A DNA stretch of 27,455 nucleotides from Lachnospiraceae bacterium AM93-12TA (GCA_027698105.1 JAQERH010000037.1:1-27455), one strand, 5' to 3'. Positions 14,745 through 23,888 are shown, counted from the stretch's first letter. The notes: generated by a model not told the origin, from the sequence alone. Made by a program: numbers and translations.

Positions 14745-16463
14745 TTAAAAGTTCCTGCTGACAAACTCTCTCATAAAACTTTCAATTTCTCCGGCTGTCG
14801 TAAAGCTCATCGCCTTGTCAGCCATCTCCTGAAGCTCTCTGCTGTCGCACTCTGTAATCATCTTTCTGGCTTTTAACACAGCGGAGGCACTCATACTGAA
14901 CTCATTCAGTCCAAAGGCCACTAAAAGCGGTATCATCAGCGGATCACTGGCCGCCTCGCCGCACATGCCTACCATAATCCCTTCTTTTCTGCCGCACTCA
15001 ATAATGTGGCGGATACTGCGCAGCACAGCCGGGTTAAACGTAGAGTACAGATAGGAAACCTTGTCGTTTCCTCTGTCTACAGACATGGTATACTGAGTCA
15101 GATCGTTCGTTCCAATGCTGAAGAAATCTACTTCTCTGGCAAATACATCTGCCATCAGAGATGCAGCAGCAGTCTCCACCATGATTCCCACCTGAATTTC
15201 CTTATTGTAAGCAATTCCCTTCTCATCCAGTTCCTCCATAATCTCCTGAATGAGAGCCTTCGCCTCCCTGTATTCCTCCACACAGGTCACCATAGGAATC
15301 ATGATCTTAATGGCTCCGAAGGCGCTGGCACGCAGAAGTGCACGCAGCTGAGGACGGTAAATATCGTCCTTTCGATCCAGGCAGAAGCGGATTGCCCTGT
15401 AGCCCAGGAATGGATTTTCGTCCTTTTTAAGGCCCATGTACGGAATCTCCTTGTCGCCTCCGATATCAAGGGTTCTGATAATAACCGGCTTTCCATCCAT
15501 GGCTACGGCTACCTTGCGGTAGGCCTCAAACTGCTCCTCCTCTGTCGGCATAGCCGTCCGATCCATGAACAGGAACTCTGTCCGGAACAGGCCGATTCCC
15601 TCTGCATCGTAGGAGAGTACCCGTTCTACATCTTCAGGACGTCCTATGTTGGCAGCTGTCTCGATTCTGACACCATCCTTTGTGACAGTTTCTTTCCCGA
15701 TATATTTTTTAAGTTCTTCCTTTTCTGCCAGATAGACGGCCTTTTTGGCCTCATACTCTGCTTTCAGGGCTTCATCCGGCTGCACGAAAATTTCTCCTGT
15801 CTCGCCGTCCAGTACGATTTCGTCCCCATTCTGTACCTTAGAAAGAATTCCGGAGGCAGCTACAACAGCAGGAATCTCCAGTGCTCTGGAAAGAATCGCA
15901 GAGTGAGAAGTACGTCCTCCCAGCTCTGTCACAATTCCAGTCACATTTGCCGGGTTGATTCCAGCTGTAACAGAAGGTGTCAGATCCTCTGAAACCAGAA
16001 CGCTTCCAGCAGGCAGGGAAGAGACGTCCACAGACTGAACTCCGAGAAGAACCTTCTGCATCCTCGTCTTAATATCGCGCATATCTGCCGCTCTCTGCTG
16101 CATCAGCTCATCATCCATGGATGCGAACATATCTGCGTACATGGTACATACGTCCTCCACAGCTGCCTCGCTGCACAGCTTCTCTCCGTCTATTTTCCCC
16201 TCAATCTCCATGGTCATCATCGGATCCTGAAGAAGCATCAGATGACCGCTTAAAATCTCAGCTTCCTTCTCACCAATTCTCTGTGCCATATCGTCAGCCA
16301 AAGCCTGGGTATCCTCAATGCTCTTCTCCACTGCCTTCCTAAAACGCTCTTTCTCTACCTCTGGATCGGCTACTGTCTCTCTCTTTATATCCAAAGTCTC
16401 TTCCTTCAGAATTACTACTCTTCCAATGCCGATTCCAGCAGACGCTCCTGTTCCTGATACCAT
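14745..16463 (-). CDS. ptsI: phosphoenolpyruvate-protein phosphotransferase, PTS Enzyme I
   Basis: 572 residues, normal length for Enzyme I, which takes phosphate from PEP and passes it to HPr for sugar uptake. The N-terminal phosphohistidine domain has His187 in GGRTSHSAIL; the C-terminal PEP-binding barrel shows GLFRTEFLFM, RTLDIGGDK, NPFLGYRAIR, FFSIGTNDLTQY and the active-site Cys in VGMCGEAAS. AAAGGAGG precedes the ATG. It follows ptsH by 30 nt in the usual ptsH-ptsI order and is the last gene of the probable operon that starts at 20423. Confidence 0.98.
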   Translation of the reverse strand: MVSGTGASAGIGIGRVVILKEETLDIKRETVADPEVEKERFRKAVEKSIEDTQALADDMAQRIGEKEAEILSGHLMLLQDPMMTMEIEGKIDGEKLCSEAAVEDVCTMYADMFASMDDELMQQRAADMRDIKTRMQKVLLGVQSVDVSSLPAGSVLVSEDLTPSVTAGINPANVTGIVTELGGRTSHSAILSRALEIPAVVAASGILSKVQNGDEIVLDGETGEIFVQPDEALKAEYEAKKAVYLAEKEELKKYIGKETVTKDGVRIETAANIGRPEDVERVLSYDAEGIGLFRTEFLFMDRTAMPTEEEQFEAYRKVAVAMDGKPVIIRTLDIGGDKEIPYMGLKKDENPFLGYRAIRFCLDRKDDIYRPQLRALLRASAFGAIKIMIPMVTCVEEYREAKALIQEIMEELDEKGIAYNKEIQVGIMVETAAASLMADVFAREVDFFSIGTNDLTQYTMSVDRGNDKVSYLYSTFNPAVLRSIRHIIECGRKEGIMVGMCGEAASDPLMIPLLVAFGLNEFSMSASAVLKARKMITECDSRELQEMADKAMSFTTAGEIESFMREFVSRNF

Positions 16464-16493
16464 CTTTTTTCCTCCTTTTATATATGAAAGCTG

Positions 16494-16757
16494 TTACTCG
16501 CCTAAACCGTCGTTCACCGCTTTCAGCATAGCGGACAGCGCCTCTTCTTCATCCTTCCCCTCACATATAAACTCCAGCTCATCCCCACATTTGATACAGG
16601 CTCCCAGAACGCTCAACACGCTTTTGGCATTTGATACATTATTTTTGTGGCTGAATGTAATCTGGGACTGGTATTTTACTGCCTCATTGCAAAGAATACC
16701 TGCCGGTCTCAGATGAAGACCGCTGGTATTTTTAATTGTTACTTTTGCCTTAACCAT
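16494..16757 (-). CDS. ptsH: HPr, phosphocarrier protein of the PTS
   Basis: 87-residue HPr. His15 in SGLHLRPAG receives phosphate from Enzyme I, with Arg17 beside it; Leu16 replaces the more common Ala. Ser46 in NAKSVLSV is kept, so regulation by HPr kinase/phosphorylase, as in other Firmicutes, is expected. The ATG at 16757 follows AGGAGAAG; an in-frame upstream ATG at 16778 has no such site. It lies 23 nt after cdaR and 30 nt before ptsI. Confidence 0.96.
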   Translation of the reverse strand: MVKAKVTIKNTSGLHLRPAGILCNEAVKYQSQITFSHKNNVSNAKSVLSVLGACIKCGDELEFICEGKDEEEALSAMLKAVNDGLGE

Positions 16758-16780
16758 AAACTTCTCCTGTGTTCTCACTT

Positions 16781-18163
16781 CTACTGCTTTCGGCTGCCGG
16801 CAGCCGCTGCAGAGGACTCCTGTTTCTCCTGGCTTCCATTGACAGCAGCCTCTGAGGAATCGGAAGGCTCTCCTTTCTCCTCTTCCTCACTTTCTGTCTC
16901 CGATGCCTTCTCCTTCACCTCCAGAGTGATGCTGGGCGTCCCGACAAGTGAGTAGGCATCATCCAGCTGATAAGACAGAACTGCTGTATGCATTCCAGGA
17001 CTCATGCCTGAAACATCGACGCTTAAACTCATCTTATCCGGAGACAGACTGTCCAAATCTTCTTTGAGACCTCTTACTGTCAGGGGAGCTGTGCCGTCTG
17101 CCAGCTCATACGTATATTCTTCAGATGCCCCCTTCAGCTGAATGTCTTTGCTGTCAATGGTATAGGTTCTGTTTCCCAGCTGCTCCACCTTCAGTGTCAC
17201 AGTTACAGATGTGTTGTCCATACCTGCCAGATCCAGTCCCGGCGGAATAAACTCTGCCAGATCAATCGTACACTTCTTATCTGCAGTCAGTCCCTCTGCA
17301 CTCAGCTCCGGACTTTCAATCAGAAGCGTATTCATATGGGCCAGAACAGAACGGAGACCTGCCACAGAGACTCTGTCCACATCACATTCTACTCCTGTCA
17401 TCCTGTATCCGTCAGCCACCTGTCCCGATACCTGGAAATCCAGAGCCAGCTTTTTCACCTTCAGCATCGTCAGCTCATAGGAAATATCCCCTCCTAAAAT
17501 CGTCACAGCGCTGCTGAGTGTCAGTTCGTTGTCGTTAGCATCATAGAATTTCGGCACTGCTGTTCCTGACAGATCACTGTCCTTTCCATCTATATCGATC
17601 TCCACACCCACGCTGCTGATCTGGCCAATCTGAGAAACAGGCCCTCTCACATATGCATAGTTTGGAGTCAGCTTCACCTTTCCCGGAAGATAGTCCTTAT
17701 CTCCTGCCGGAGTTCCCGTCACATGGTAGATCAATGCGAACCGTTTTGTCTGAAGCTCCTCTGTCTTAATGTGAACTGTTCCCGGCGCCTTGACCTCATA
17801 CTTGACACCGTTGCCATTGCTGGCCAGATACTGTTCGTCATCCAGCACCTCCACTGTAACAGGAACTGCGCCTGTCACAGAATAGAGTTCTGAAAGATCT
17901 GCATAAGCCTTAAAATCCTCGGACGTAAACCGGTAAATATCCCTGGCTCTGGCACTGACTAAAATCGTCACTGTGCTCTTGCCTTCTATCTCATAGGTCA
18001 GGTTGGAGCTTTCCAGAACCTCTTCATTCGTAATGTTTACCGGAACCTCTATGGACTTTGTCTGGATCGGGTTCGCCACATTGACGACGGCCAGCCAGAC
18101 CAGAAAAGCGCAGAGCAGTGAAATCAGCTTCAACGGAGCATTTTTAGTCAGCTTTTCTTTCAT
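16781..18163 (-). CDS. cdaR: YbbR-domain protein CdaR, regulator of diadenylate cyclase
   Basis: 460-residue membrane-anchored protein. One N-terminal helix (about residues 11-29, LKLISLLCAFLVWLAVVNV) is followed by several YbbR repeats outside the cell, recognisable from NPIQTKSIEVPVNI, then RYVxV/VRG-type strands at later repeats (YVRGPVSQI, VSVAGLRSVL, LTVRGLKEDL). The last 40 residues are acidic and Ser/Ala-rich and probably disordered. CdaR proteins bind and tune CdaA. Its start overlaps the end of cdaA by 20 bp, so translation is likely coupled. Confidence 0.94.
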   Translation of the reverse strand: MKEKLTKNAPLKLISLLCAFLVWLAVVNVANPIQTKSIEVPVNITNEEVLESSNLTYEIEGKSTVTILVSARARDIYRFTSEDFKAYADLSELYSVTGAVPVTVEVLDDEQYLASNGNGVKYEVKAPGTVHIKTEELQTKRFALIYHVTGTPAGDKDYLPGKVKLTPNYAYVRGPVSQIGQISSVGVEIDIDGKDSDLSGTAVPKFYDANDNELTLSSAVTILGGDISYELTMLKVKKLALDFQVSGQVADGYRMTGVECDVDRVSVAGLRSVLAHMNTLLIESPELSAEGLTADKKCTIDLAEFIPPGLDLAGMDNTSVTVTLKVEQLGNRTYTIDSKDIQLKGASEEYTYELADGTAPLTVRGLKEDLDSLSPDKMSLSVDVSGMSPGMHTAVLSYQLDDAYSLVGTPSITLEVKEKASETESEEEEKGEPSDSSEAAVNGSQEKQESSAAAAGSRKQ

Positions 18164-19016
18164 TCTTCCGCCTTCCCTTCCAAATCTTAAATCGTCCCGA
18201 TGCGTTCTCCTCGCGCCGCACAGCCCGAACCAGAATTCCTCTCAGCTCGTCAGCGTCAGCCACGCGGATCAGACGTCCCCCGGTTGCCACAGATACCCGT
18301 CCTGTCTCCTCTGATACAACTAAGGTCAGGCTGTCCGTTACCTCGCTGATTCCCACAGCGGCACGGTGGCGCGTTCCCAGCGCCTTGCTGATGTCCATGT
18401 TGTCAGAGAGAGGAAGATAACAGGTAGCGGCTGTCACCCGGTTCCCCCTAATTACTACAGCGCCGTCATGAAGCGGCGTATTGTGCTCAAAAATATTGAT
18501 CAGAAGCTGGCTTGTGATAATTCCGTCTACCTCGATGCCGGTCCTCTCTACGTCCGTCAGAGGTGTCTCCATCTCAATTACCATGAGTGCTCCTGTTTTT
18601 ACCTTTCCCATCTCAAAGCAGGCTCTGGTCAGCTCGTTAATCGTCTTCTCACTGAAGCTTTCCTTCACCTTGCCGTCGTCAGCCGCAAAAATTCCGGTCA
18701 GCACATTCTTGCTTCCCAGCTGCTCCAAAGCTCTTCTGAGCTCCGGCTGAAAAATAATGATAAGCGCTGTAATGGCGATATAAGAAGCCTTCCCCAGCAG
18801 CCAAAGGATGGTGTCCAGTTCCAGTACAGCAGCCATAAGAACAAAGCCGCAGATAAACAAGATTCCCTTTAAAAGCGTCCAGGCTCTTGTGTTCTTAATC
18901 CAGACCAGAACCTCATATACTACAAACGCAATAATTCCAATTTCCAGAAAATTTTTGAATGTCATGTTAGGAACAAACGCAATCCACGAATACAGTTCCT
19001 TCAAATACTCTGCCAT
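18144..19016 (-). CDS. cdaA: diadenylate cyclase CdaA
   Basis: 290-residue enzyme making cyclic di-AMP from two ATP. Three N-terminal membrane helices (about 22-40, 47-66, 76-90) precede the DAC domain with its two active-site signatures: DGA at 184-186 (LHDGAVVIRG) and RHR at 216-218 (GTRHRAAVG). Ribosome binding site AGGAGGTGAT is near perfect. In other Firmicutes cdaA-cdaR is followed by glmM; here it is followed by ptsH and ptsI, and preceded by two unknown membrane proteins. Confidence 0.97.
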   Translation of the reverse strand: MAEYLKELYSWIAFVPNMTFKNFLEIGIIAFVVYEVLVWIKNTRAWTLLKGILFICGFVLMAAVLELDTILWLLGKASYIAITALIIIFQPELRRALEQLGSKNVLTGIFAADDGKVKESFSEKTINELTRACFEMGKVKTGALMVIEMETPLTDVERTGIEVDGIITSQLLINIFEHNTPLHDGAVVIRGNRVTAATCYLPLSDNMDISKALGTRHRAAVGISEVTDSLTLVVSEETGRVSVATGGRLIRVADADELRGILVRAVRREENASGRFKIWKGRRKNERKAD

Positions 19017-19050
19017 ACTATCACCTCCTCTTTCTATATTTTAATTTTTT

Positions 19051-19998
19051 CTATTCTCTTCTTCTGGGTGTTTTTCTCGTATTAATCCGCTGCACCTTCA
19101 CATCCGGCTTTGACACTGCAATTTTCGGCACTGCCTTCACATAATAGTGATAATCATCATCCTCAAACTGCACATACTCTGTTCTGGTGTAATCAACTGC
19201 AAATACAAAGAAATGATAAACAGCAGCAGCGGCAGCCGAGACAGCCATGCCTGCTGTCACCTCCAGGACAGAAACCGAAGCATCAAACCTGAGATCTCCG
19301 ATAAAAATTACCAGAAGCTGCACGATCACTCCCGCCGCGATGGCAATTCCCCAGGCGTAGTTAATCGGCATATTTTTTATAATATGCACCAGCAGAATAC
19401 AGAGCGCCATGGCCGCTGCCATAATCAGCATCGCCTGGTTTGTCACCAGGCTTTTCACCAGCTGGATAATCAGCTGTGTCAGCTCTGTCTGGGCGCTTCC
19501 TGACAAAACGCCTGCATTCTGCTTCACATACAGAATCACATAGTACAGAAACGTCCCGCAGCTGACCGGAATCACAGACAGCATGCTTCCTCCCAGGCCC
19601 ACCAGCAGAGGAACTGCAAAAGGAACCTTCAGAAAAAACATAATCGGGGTCACCAGCAGCAGCACGCTGTCTCCCGGCTGAAAACCGTAGTACAAAAGCA
19701 CCACGATCATCAAAAATACCAAGGTAATAGCCGCCACTTCCAAAGATACGGCAAACAGCTGGGCCATAAGAAAGGCTCCTGCCAGAAATGCCGTTACCCC
19801 GTAGGGAACCGCTGCCCCCACAAGCCCCATCATCACAGGCATCAGCGGAAAATTCAGCTTTTCCACAAAGCCGATATTCTTTCCTATTAAATAAAAGGCC
19901 ATAAACGCCACAGCAAACTTCACTGCCGGAATCACAATCTGACTGTTCTTAGCGTAAAATATTCTCAGACGCTCCTTGAACACAAGCAGTCCCATCAT
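19051..19998 (-). CDS. polytopic membrane protein of unknown function
   Basis: 315 residues with about eight hydrophobic helices between residues 22 and 265, then a cytoplasmic-looking tail of about 50 residues that is aromatic and acidic (YVQFEDDDYHYYVKAV) and then strongly basic (final RKTPRRRE). I recognise no family. Its start overlaps the preceding gene by the ATGA tetranucleotide (19995-19998), and cdaA begins 34 nt after its end, so all three are probably co-translated or co-transcribed. A role beside CdaA, such as cell-envelope or osmolyte control, is only inference from position. Confidence 0.82.
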   Translation of the reverse strand: MMGLLVFKERLRIFYAKNSQIVIPAVKFAVAFMAFYLIGKNIGFVEKLNFPLMPVMMGLVGAAVPYGVTAFLAGAFLMAQLFAVSLEVAAITLVFLMIVVLLYYGFQPGDSVLLLVTPIMFFLKVPFAVPLLVGLGGSMLSVIPVSCGTFLYYVILYVKQNAGVLSGSAQTELTQLIIQLVKSLVTNQAMLIMAAAMALCILLVHIIKNMPINYAWGIAIAAGVIVQLLVIFIGDLRFDASVSVLEVTAGMAVSAAAAAVYHFFVFAVDYTRTEYVQFEDDDYHYYVKAVPKIAVSKPDVKVQRINTRKTPRRRE

Positions 19999-20423
19999 AC
20001 CCTCCTGTCCTCCTTTGCCAGAGTTCTTGAGCGGCTATGGTAATCATACCGCTTGTCAAGATGTTTCAGCTTCGCAGTATAAAGCCTGATATTTTTTGCC
20101 GCATAGTCATAGCGCCTGGAATAAACCGTATGTACCAATCCCATATAGACAGCCAGACCAATAATATAGTACATCACAAAATTTCGGATCAGCCCAATCA
20201 TTCCTTCAAAAGAAAGCGTGCTTAAAAACTGCTCCATACTGTAGAGAAGCCAGATAAAAAGCACTGCCATACAGCTGATTGTGTAGTTAAAAAAGCCGCG
20301 GATCATCTGGCGGCTGACATAATCGCTCTTAAAATAATTCTTTCCGGCATTCATGGCCTTTCCATTTTTTTTCGCAAACATAGCCATGCTTGTCATCAAT
20401 TTGATTTTGTCCTCATTGAGCAT
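19995..20423 (-). CDS. small membrane protein of unknown function
   Basis: 142 residues with two hydrophobic helices (about 47-67 and 78-103), a basic N-terminal region rich in Met, Lys and Asn, and a basic C-terminal region with several Tyr and Arg. The ATG at 20423 is chosen because GGGAG lies 7 nt upstream; a TTG at 20444 has none. Stop overlaps the next start as ATGA. It is the first gene after the extended -10 promoter at 20470-20498. No family recognised. Confidence 0.78.
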   Translation of the reverse strand: MLNEDKIKLMTSMAMFAKKNGKAMNAGKNYFKSDYVSRQMIRGFFNYTISCMAVLFIWLLYSMEQFLSTLSFEGMIGLIRNFVMYYIIGLAVYMGLVHTVYSRRYDYAAKNIRLYTAKLKHLDKRYDYHSRSRTLAKEDRRV

Positions 20424-20469
20424 AGCCCCACTCCCTGCTTTCAATCTGCTAAATTAATTATATCGCTTT

Positions 20470-20498
20470 ATTATAGCATACAATCCTTTAAATTTCGA
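20470..20498 (-). promoter_or_regulatory. extended -10 promoter of the cda-pts operon
   Basis: Minus-strand TGC then TATAAT (20475-20470), a full extended -10, with TCGAAA (20498-20493) 17 bp upstream as a weak -35. It lies about 47 bp before the first start codon at 20423. Confidence 0.7.
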
Positions 20499-20526
20499 GG
20501 GGCTGTGAAAATTTTCATAAAATTGT

Positions 20527-20567
20527 AAAAAAGAATCCTGACCGCCGTATTATGCGGATCAGGACTC
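20527..20567 (-). terminator. intrinsic terminator of the export operon
   Basis: On the minus strand a 13-14 bp stem with one bulged base (arms about 20554-20567 and 20533-20545) is followed by six T. It starts just after the permease stop codon at 20577. Confidence 0.85.
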
Positions 20568-20576
20568 TTTCCTGTT

Positions 20577-21797
20577 CTATTCATACCGCAGCGCGTCAAT
20601 GGGATTTGACATGGCCGCCTTTCTGGCTGGATAGAGACCGAAGAAAATTCCCACCACAGCAGAAAAGGTAACAGCCAGAATCACTACAGAGGGCTTGATC
20701 ACCGCCTCGACTCCCAGGGCGGTTCCCGCTGCCATAACAATTCCTCCTCCTATTAAAATTCCTATCAGACCGCCGCAGGCAGAAAGAATGGCCGATTCCG
20801 TCAAAAACTGGATCAGAATGTCTCTCGTTCTGGCCCCCAGAGCCTTTCTGATTCCAATCTCCCTGGTGCGTTCTGTTACAGATACCAGCATAATATTCAT
20901 AATCCCGATTCCCCCCACCAGCAGGGAAATAGCTGCGATGCCTCCTACAGCCACAGACAGACCTGCCATCATAGAATCCACCTGCCCCATCTGCTCCACA
21001 GCAGACTCCACATACCAGTCCTCCGGATTTCTGTTTTTCAGCTTGGAAATGTAAAACACCAGTTCATCGTAAAAACGATCCAGGCGGCTGGAGGTCATGG
21101 ACTCCTCGGCGAACAGATGGCAGTAGTAAAACCGGTCATTGGGCCAGGTGAGAACAGTCCAGGGAATGAAGGCGCTTCCCCTGTCATTTCCTCCTCCCAT
21201 CATCAGTTCCTGAAAGGGGCTCATTTCCTTCTTATAAACGCCGACCACCGTAAATTCCTTCATTTCTCCATAAAGAACTGTTCGGAATCTCCTGCCTACC
21301 GGATTATCTGTATGAAAAAAATTCCTGGCTGTGTCAATATCAATCACTGCATTTTCTTTTCTTCCCTTGATATCCGCCTCGTTGAGATAGCGTCCGTAAA
21401 TCACTTCCACCGGCTGCACCTCATTATAATTCCAGTCAATCCCTGTATAATCAAACTGCATTTGATCCGGTCCTGATGAGGCCTCCGCGGAGGCGCTGGC
21501 CCCGCTGTCTATGTAGGCAATATCAGAGCCGAATACCTCCTTGATGCGAGCCAGATCATCCATTGTAAAATAGTCGCTCTCCCTGACATCATCAATCCAG
21601 TAGCCGATTCCCACATAGGTCTGGGTCAGTCCCACATCCTTGTAAAGGCTGGAAAACAGGCCGCGCATTGTATCTCCAATCGAGACAATGGAAATGACGG
21701 AGCCGATTCCTATAATGATACCCAGCATCGTTAAAAACGAGCGCATCTTATTGGCCCGCAGGGCGGTAAAGGCCATCTTCATATTTTCAATCAGCAT
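20577..21797 (-). CDS. MacB/FtsX-type ABC transporter permease
   Basis: 406 residues in the MacB layout: an N-terminal helix (MRSFLTMLGIIIGIGSVISIVSIGD), a large extracytoplasmic domain (about 45-270), and three C-terminal helices around SVAVGGIAAISLLVGGIGIM, ILSACGGLIGILIGGG and VVILAVTFSAVVGIFFGLYP with the usual RTREIGIRKALGA coupling loop. It works with the ATPase encoded just upstream; its ATG shares one base with the ATPase stop. Last gene of the three-gene export operon. Likely moves peptides, lipids or drugs across the envelope; substrate unknown. Confidence 0.95.
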   Translation of the reverse strand: MLIENMKMAFTALRANKMRSFLTMLGIIIGIGSVISIVSIGDTMRGLFSSLYKDVGLTQTYVGIGYWIDDVRESDYFTMDDLARIKEVFGSDIAYIDSGASASAEASSGPDQMQFDYTGIDWNYNEVQPVEVIYGRYLNEADIKGRKENAVIDIDTARNFFHTDNPVGRRFRTVLYGEMKEFTVVGVYKKEMSPFQELMMGGGNDRGSAFIPWTVLTWPNDRFYYCHLFAEESMTSSRLDRFYDELVFYISKLKNRNPEDWYVESAVEQMGQVDSMMAGLSVAVGGIAAISLLVGGIGIMNIMLVSVTERTREIGIRKALGARTRDILIQFLTESAILSACGGLIGILIGGGIVMAAGTALGVEAVIKPSVVILAVTFSAVVGIFFGLYPARKAAMSNPIDALRYE

Positions 21798-22600
21798 CAG
21801 CTCGTCCTCCCCTTCTCCTCCGCTTTGCTCTCCTGTGTCTCATTTTTTTCGTCACTGATAATCTGTCCATCCCGGAAACGGATAATTCTCTGGGTGAAAG
21901 CAGCAATATCCTCCTCGTGAGTGACTACTACCACAGTAGCCCCCTCTCTGTGAAGTTCGGAAAACAGTTCCATAATCTCTATGGAAGAAGCTGTGTCTAA
22001 ATTTCCCGTCGGTTCATCTGCCAGAATAAGCGGCGGATCATTGGCCAACGCTCTGGCAATCGCCACCCTCTGCCGCTGTCCTCCCGACATTTCATTGGGC
22101 ATGTGCTCCGTTCTGGCTCCCAGTCCTACCCGCTCCAGCAGCTTCACTGCCCTCTCCTCCCGCTCTTTCTTGGGAACATGGGCGTAAGTCATGGGAAGCT
22201 CTACATTCTCCCTGGCTGTTGTTCTGGAAATCAGGTTAAAGGACTGAAAGACAAAGCCGATCTTTTTATTTCGTATAAATGAAAGCTGATCCTCATCCAT
22301 CTCGCTGATATCAATTCCATCCAGATAGTAATGACCGATTACCGGCCGGTCCAGACATCCCAAAATATTCATAAAGGTGGACTTTCCCGATCCGGACTGT
22401 CCCATAATGGCCACAAATTCGCCTCGCCTGATGGTCAGATTAATGTTCCTGAGACCCACTACTTTCATGGTTCCTGTATCGTACACCTTGCACAAATTGA
22501 CGATCCGTATCAGTTCCTCAGACTCTGAATAGGGAAGCCTCGCCTGAGGTTTCATCTCCCAAAGCCACAGCCCAATGCGTTCTATCCATCTTTTCATCAT
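21797..22600 (-). CDS. ABC transporter ATP-binding protein, LolD/MacB type
   Basis: 267-residue ATPase. Visible: Walker A GQSGSGKST (67-75), Q-loop FVFQSFNLI, signature MSGGQRQRVAIA, Walker B LILADEPTGNLD and the switch histidine in VVVTHEED. It carries an N-terminal extension of about 30 residues and a charged C-terminal tail beyond the usual domain. GGAG lies a few bases before a double ATG at 22600. It is followed directly by the permease with a one-base overlap. Confidence 0.97.
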   Translation of the reverse strand: MMKRWIERIGLWLWEMKPQARLPYSESEELIRIVNLCKVYDTGTMKVVGLRNINLTIRRGEFVAIMGQSGSGKSTFMNILGCLDRPVIGHYYLDGIDISEMDEDQLSFIRNKKIGFVFQSFNLISRTTARENVELPMTYAHVPKKEREERAVKLLERVGLGARTEHMPNEMSGGQRQRVAIARALANDPPLILADEPTGNLDTASSIEIMELFSELHREGATVVVVTHEEDIAAFTQRIIRFRDGQIISDEKNETQESKAEEKGRTS

Positions 22601-23830
22601 ACTGGCTCCACTTCCATTCCCTCAGTCAGCCCGTCAGGGGAAAGCAGCAGAGTCATCCCCTGTCCGGACGGCAGAGGAAGGAACCTTAAAGACATTCTTT
22701 GCCCTCTCCGTCACAATAGAGGCTCTCGCCGTGATCCCGGCAATCAGTCCGCTGTCTGCCTTGTCAATCGACACGATAGTGGGCACAACCCTCTCTGTGG
22801 AAGAGCTTCCCGTCTTCTCTTCTCCTGTGGGAGAAATGGACGTAATGGTTCCTGTCACCGTTTTTCCGTCTAAAATATCCGCTGTAATCTCCACAGGAAG
22901 GCCCACAGCCACGTCACCTACTGAATATTCGCTGATTTGAAGCTCCATCTCCAGCTGAGAAAGATTTTCAACGATAAACATCGGCTTCTCATCCTCCGGC
23001 TTATCTGCAAACTGTCCCACCTTGGAATTGACTCTGACAACTGTTCCTGAAATCGGGCTTTTTACCTCCGTATCCTCCAGATCACGTTTTTTCTGATCCA
23101 GCTCAAACTGAGCCGCCTTCACCTTCAGTTCATAGGATTCATCTGGTACAGGCTGTCCGTCCTCCAGCCGATACCCTTCCACGGTTCTCCCGGCGTCTGC
23201 CAGTGCATTTCCCGCCGCCTCGAACTCTGAGGAGGAAATAGCTCCTGATTCAAACAGGGTCTTATTTCTGTCATAGTTCAGGCTGGCTGTGCGGTAATCC
23301 TGCTTTGCCTTCTCATAACCGATTTTTGTATCCCTGAAATTCTCATTGTACTCGCTGACTGCCAGATCGTAGGCGTTCTGGGCAATGTCTGCCTCCTTTT
23401 GGGCATCTGTCCTGTCAAGCACTGCCAGTACCTGTCCCTTTTCCACAGTGTCGCCCTCCTTCACTCTGATTTCCAGCACCTCAGAGTGAAGATTGGAAAC
23501 TACATCTGCACTGTCTGTTCCGGAAACCGGACCTGTCAGAGAAAGGACAGAAACTACATCCCCCTTCTCAAGAGGCATCGAAGCAATCTGCGGCAGCCCA
23601 TTTCCCCCGGCTGCACACCGAACGGCCAGAAGCGCAACGGCAGAAACAGCCAGTACGACTTCCATACGCTTTCTCTTTGGACTCTGCCCCTTAAATTTTC
23701 TGACTGCCCCTGACAGAGAAAATCTGCGTCGTTTTCTCTCCTTTGGCTGATTGATATAGGATTCCAGCTCCCTCTCTACCTCTTCCCCGCTTTTAGGAGA
23801 AATACAAGGAGTATTTTTATTCTCTTCCAT
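22597..23830 (-). pseudogene. membrane-fusion (HlyD/MacA-like) adaptor with a C-terminal frameshift
   Basis: Adaptor of the export system: cytoplasmic N-terminus, one helix (about residues 56-73), two biotinyl-lipoyl half-motifs (VKEGDTVEKGQVLAVLDRTDA and SPISGTVVRVNSKVGQF) around a helical hairpin, and beta-barrel. The plain frame runs 23830-22634 (398 residues) and ends abruptly in DDSAAFP. In the other frame the sequence continues MTLLLSPDGLTEGMEV and stops at 22597-22599, overlapping the ATPase start as ATGA. Removing one base from the C4 run at 22657-22660 joins the two into about 410 residues. The adaptor may still work, as only the last 19 residues change. A sequencing error is possible, so this may be an intact gene. 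Confidence 0.75.
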
Positions 23831-23888
23831 ACAGTATCCTGCCCTTTCTCAGTCTGCACAGGTCCGGAAAAAGCGTCTGCCCTTCCAT
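23817..23888 (-). CDS. possible 23-residue leader peptide overlapping the adaptor start
   Basis: ATG at 23888 with AGGAG about 7 nt upstream opens a 23-codon frame, basic in its second half (RLRKGRILYGRE), whose end overlaps the first codons of the adaptor gene in another frame. Overlap suggests translational coupling, but such a short frame can arise by chance. Confidence 0.22.
   Translation of the reverse strand: MEGQTLFPDLCRLRKGRILYGRE

Noticed and set aside
15006..15992. 328-codon plus-strand frame opposite ptsI
   Set aside because: Antisense shadow of a strongly conserved gene, with random Cys/His/Ser-rich composition and no family features.
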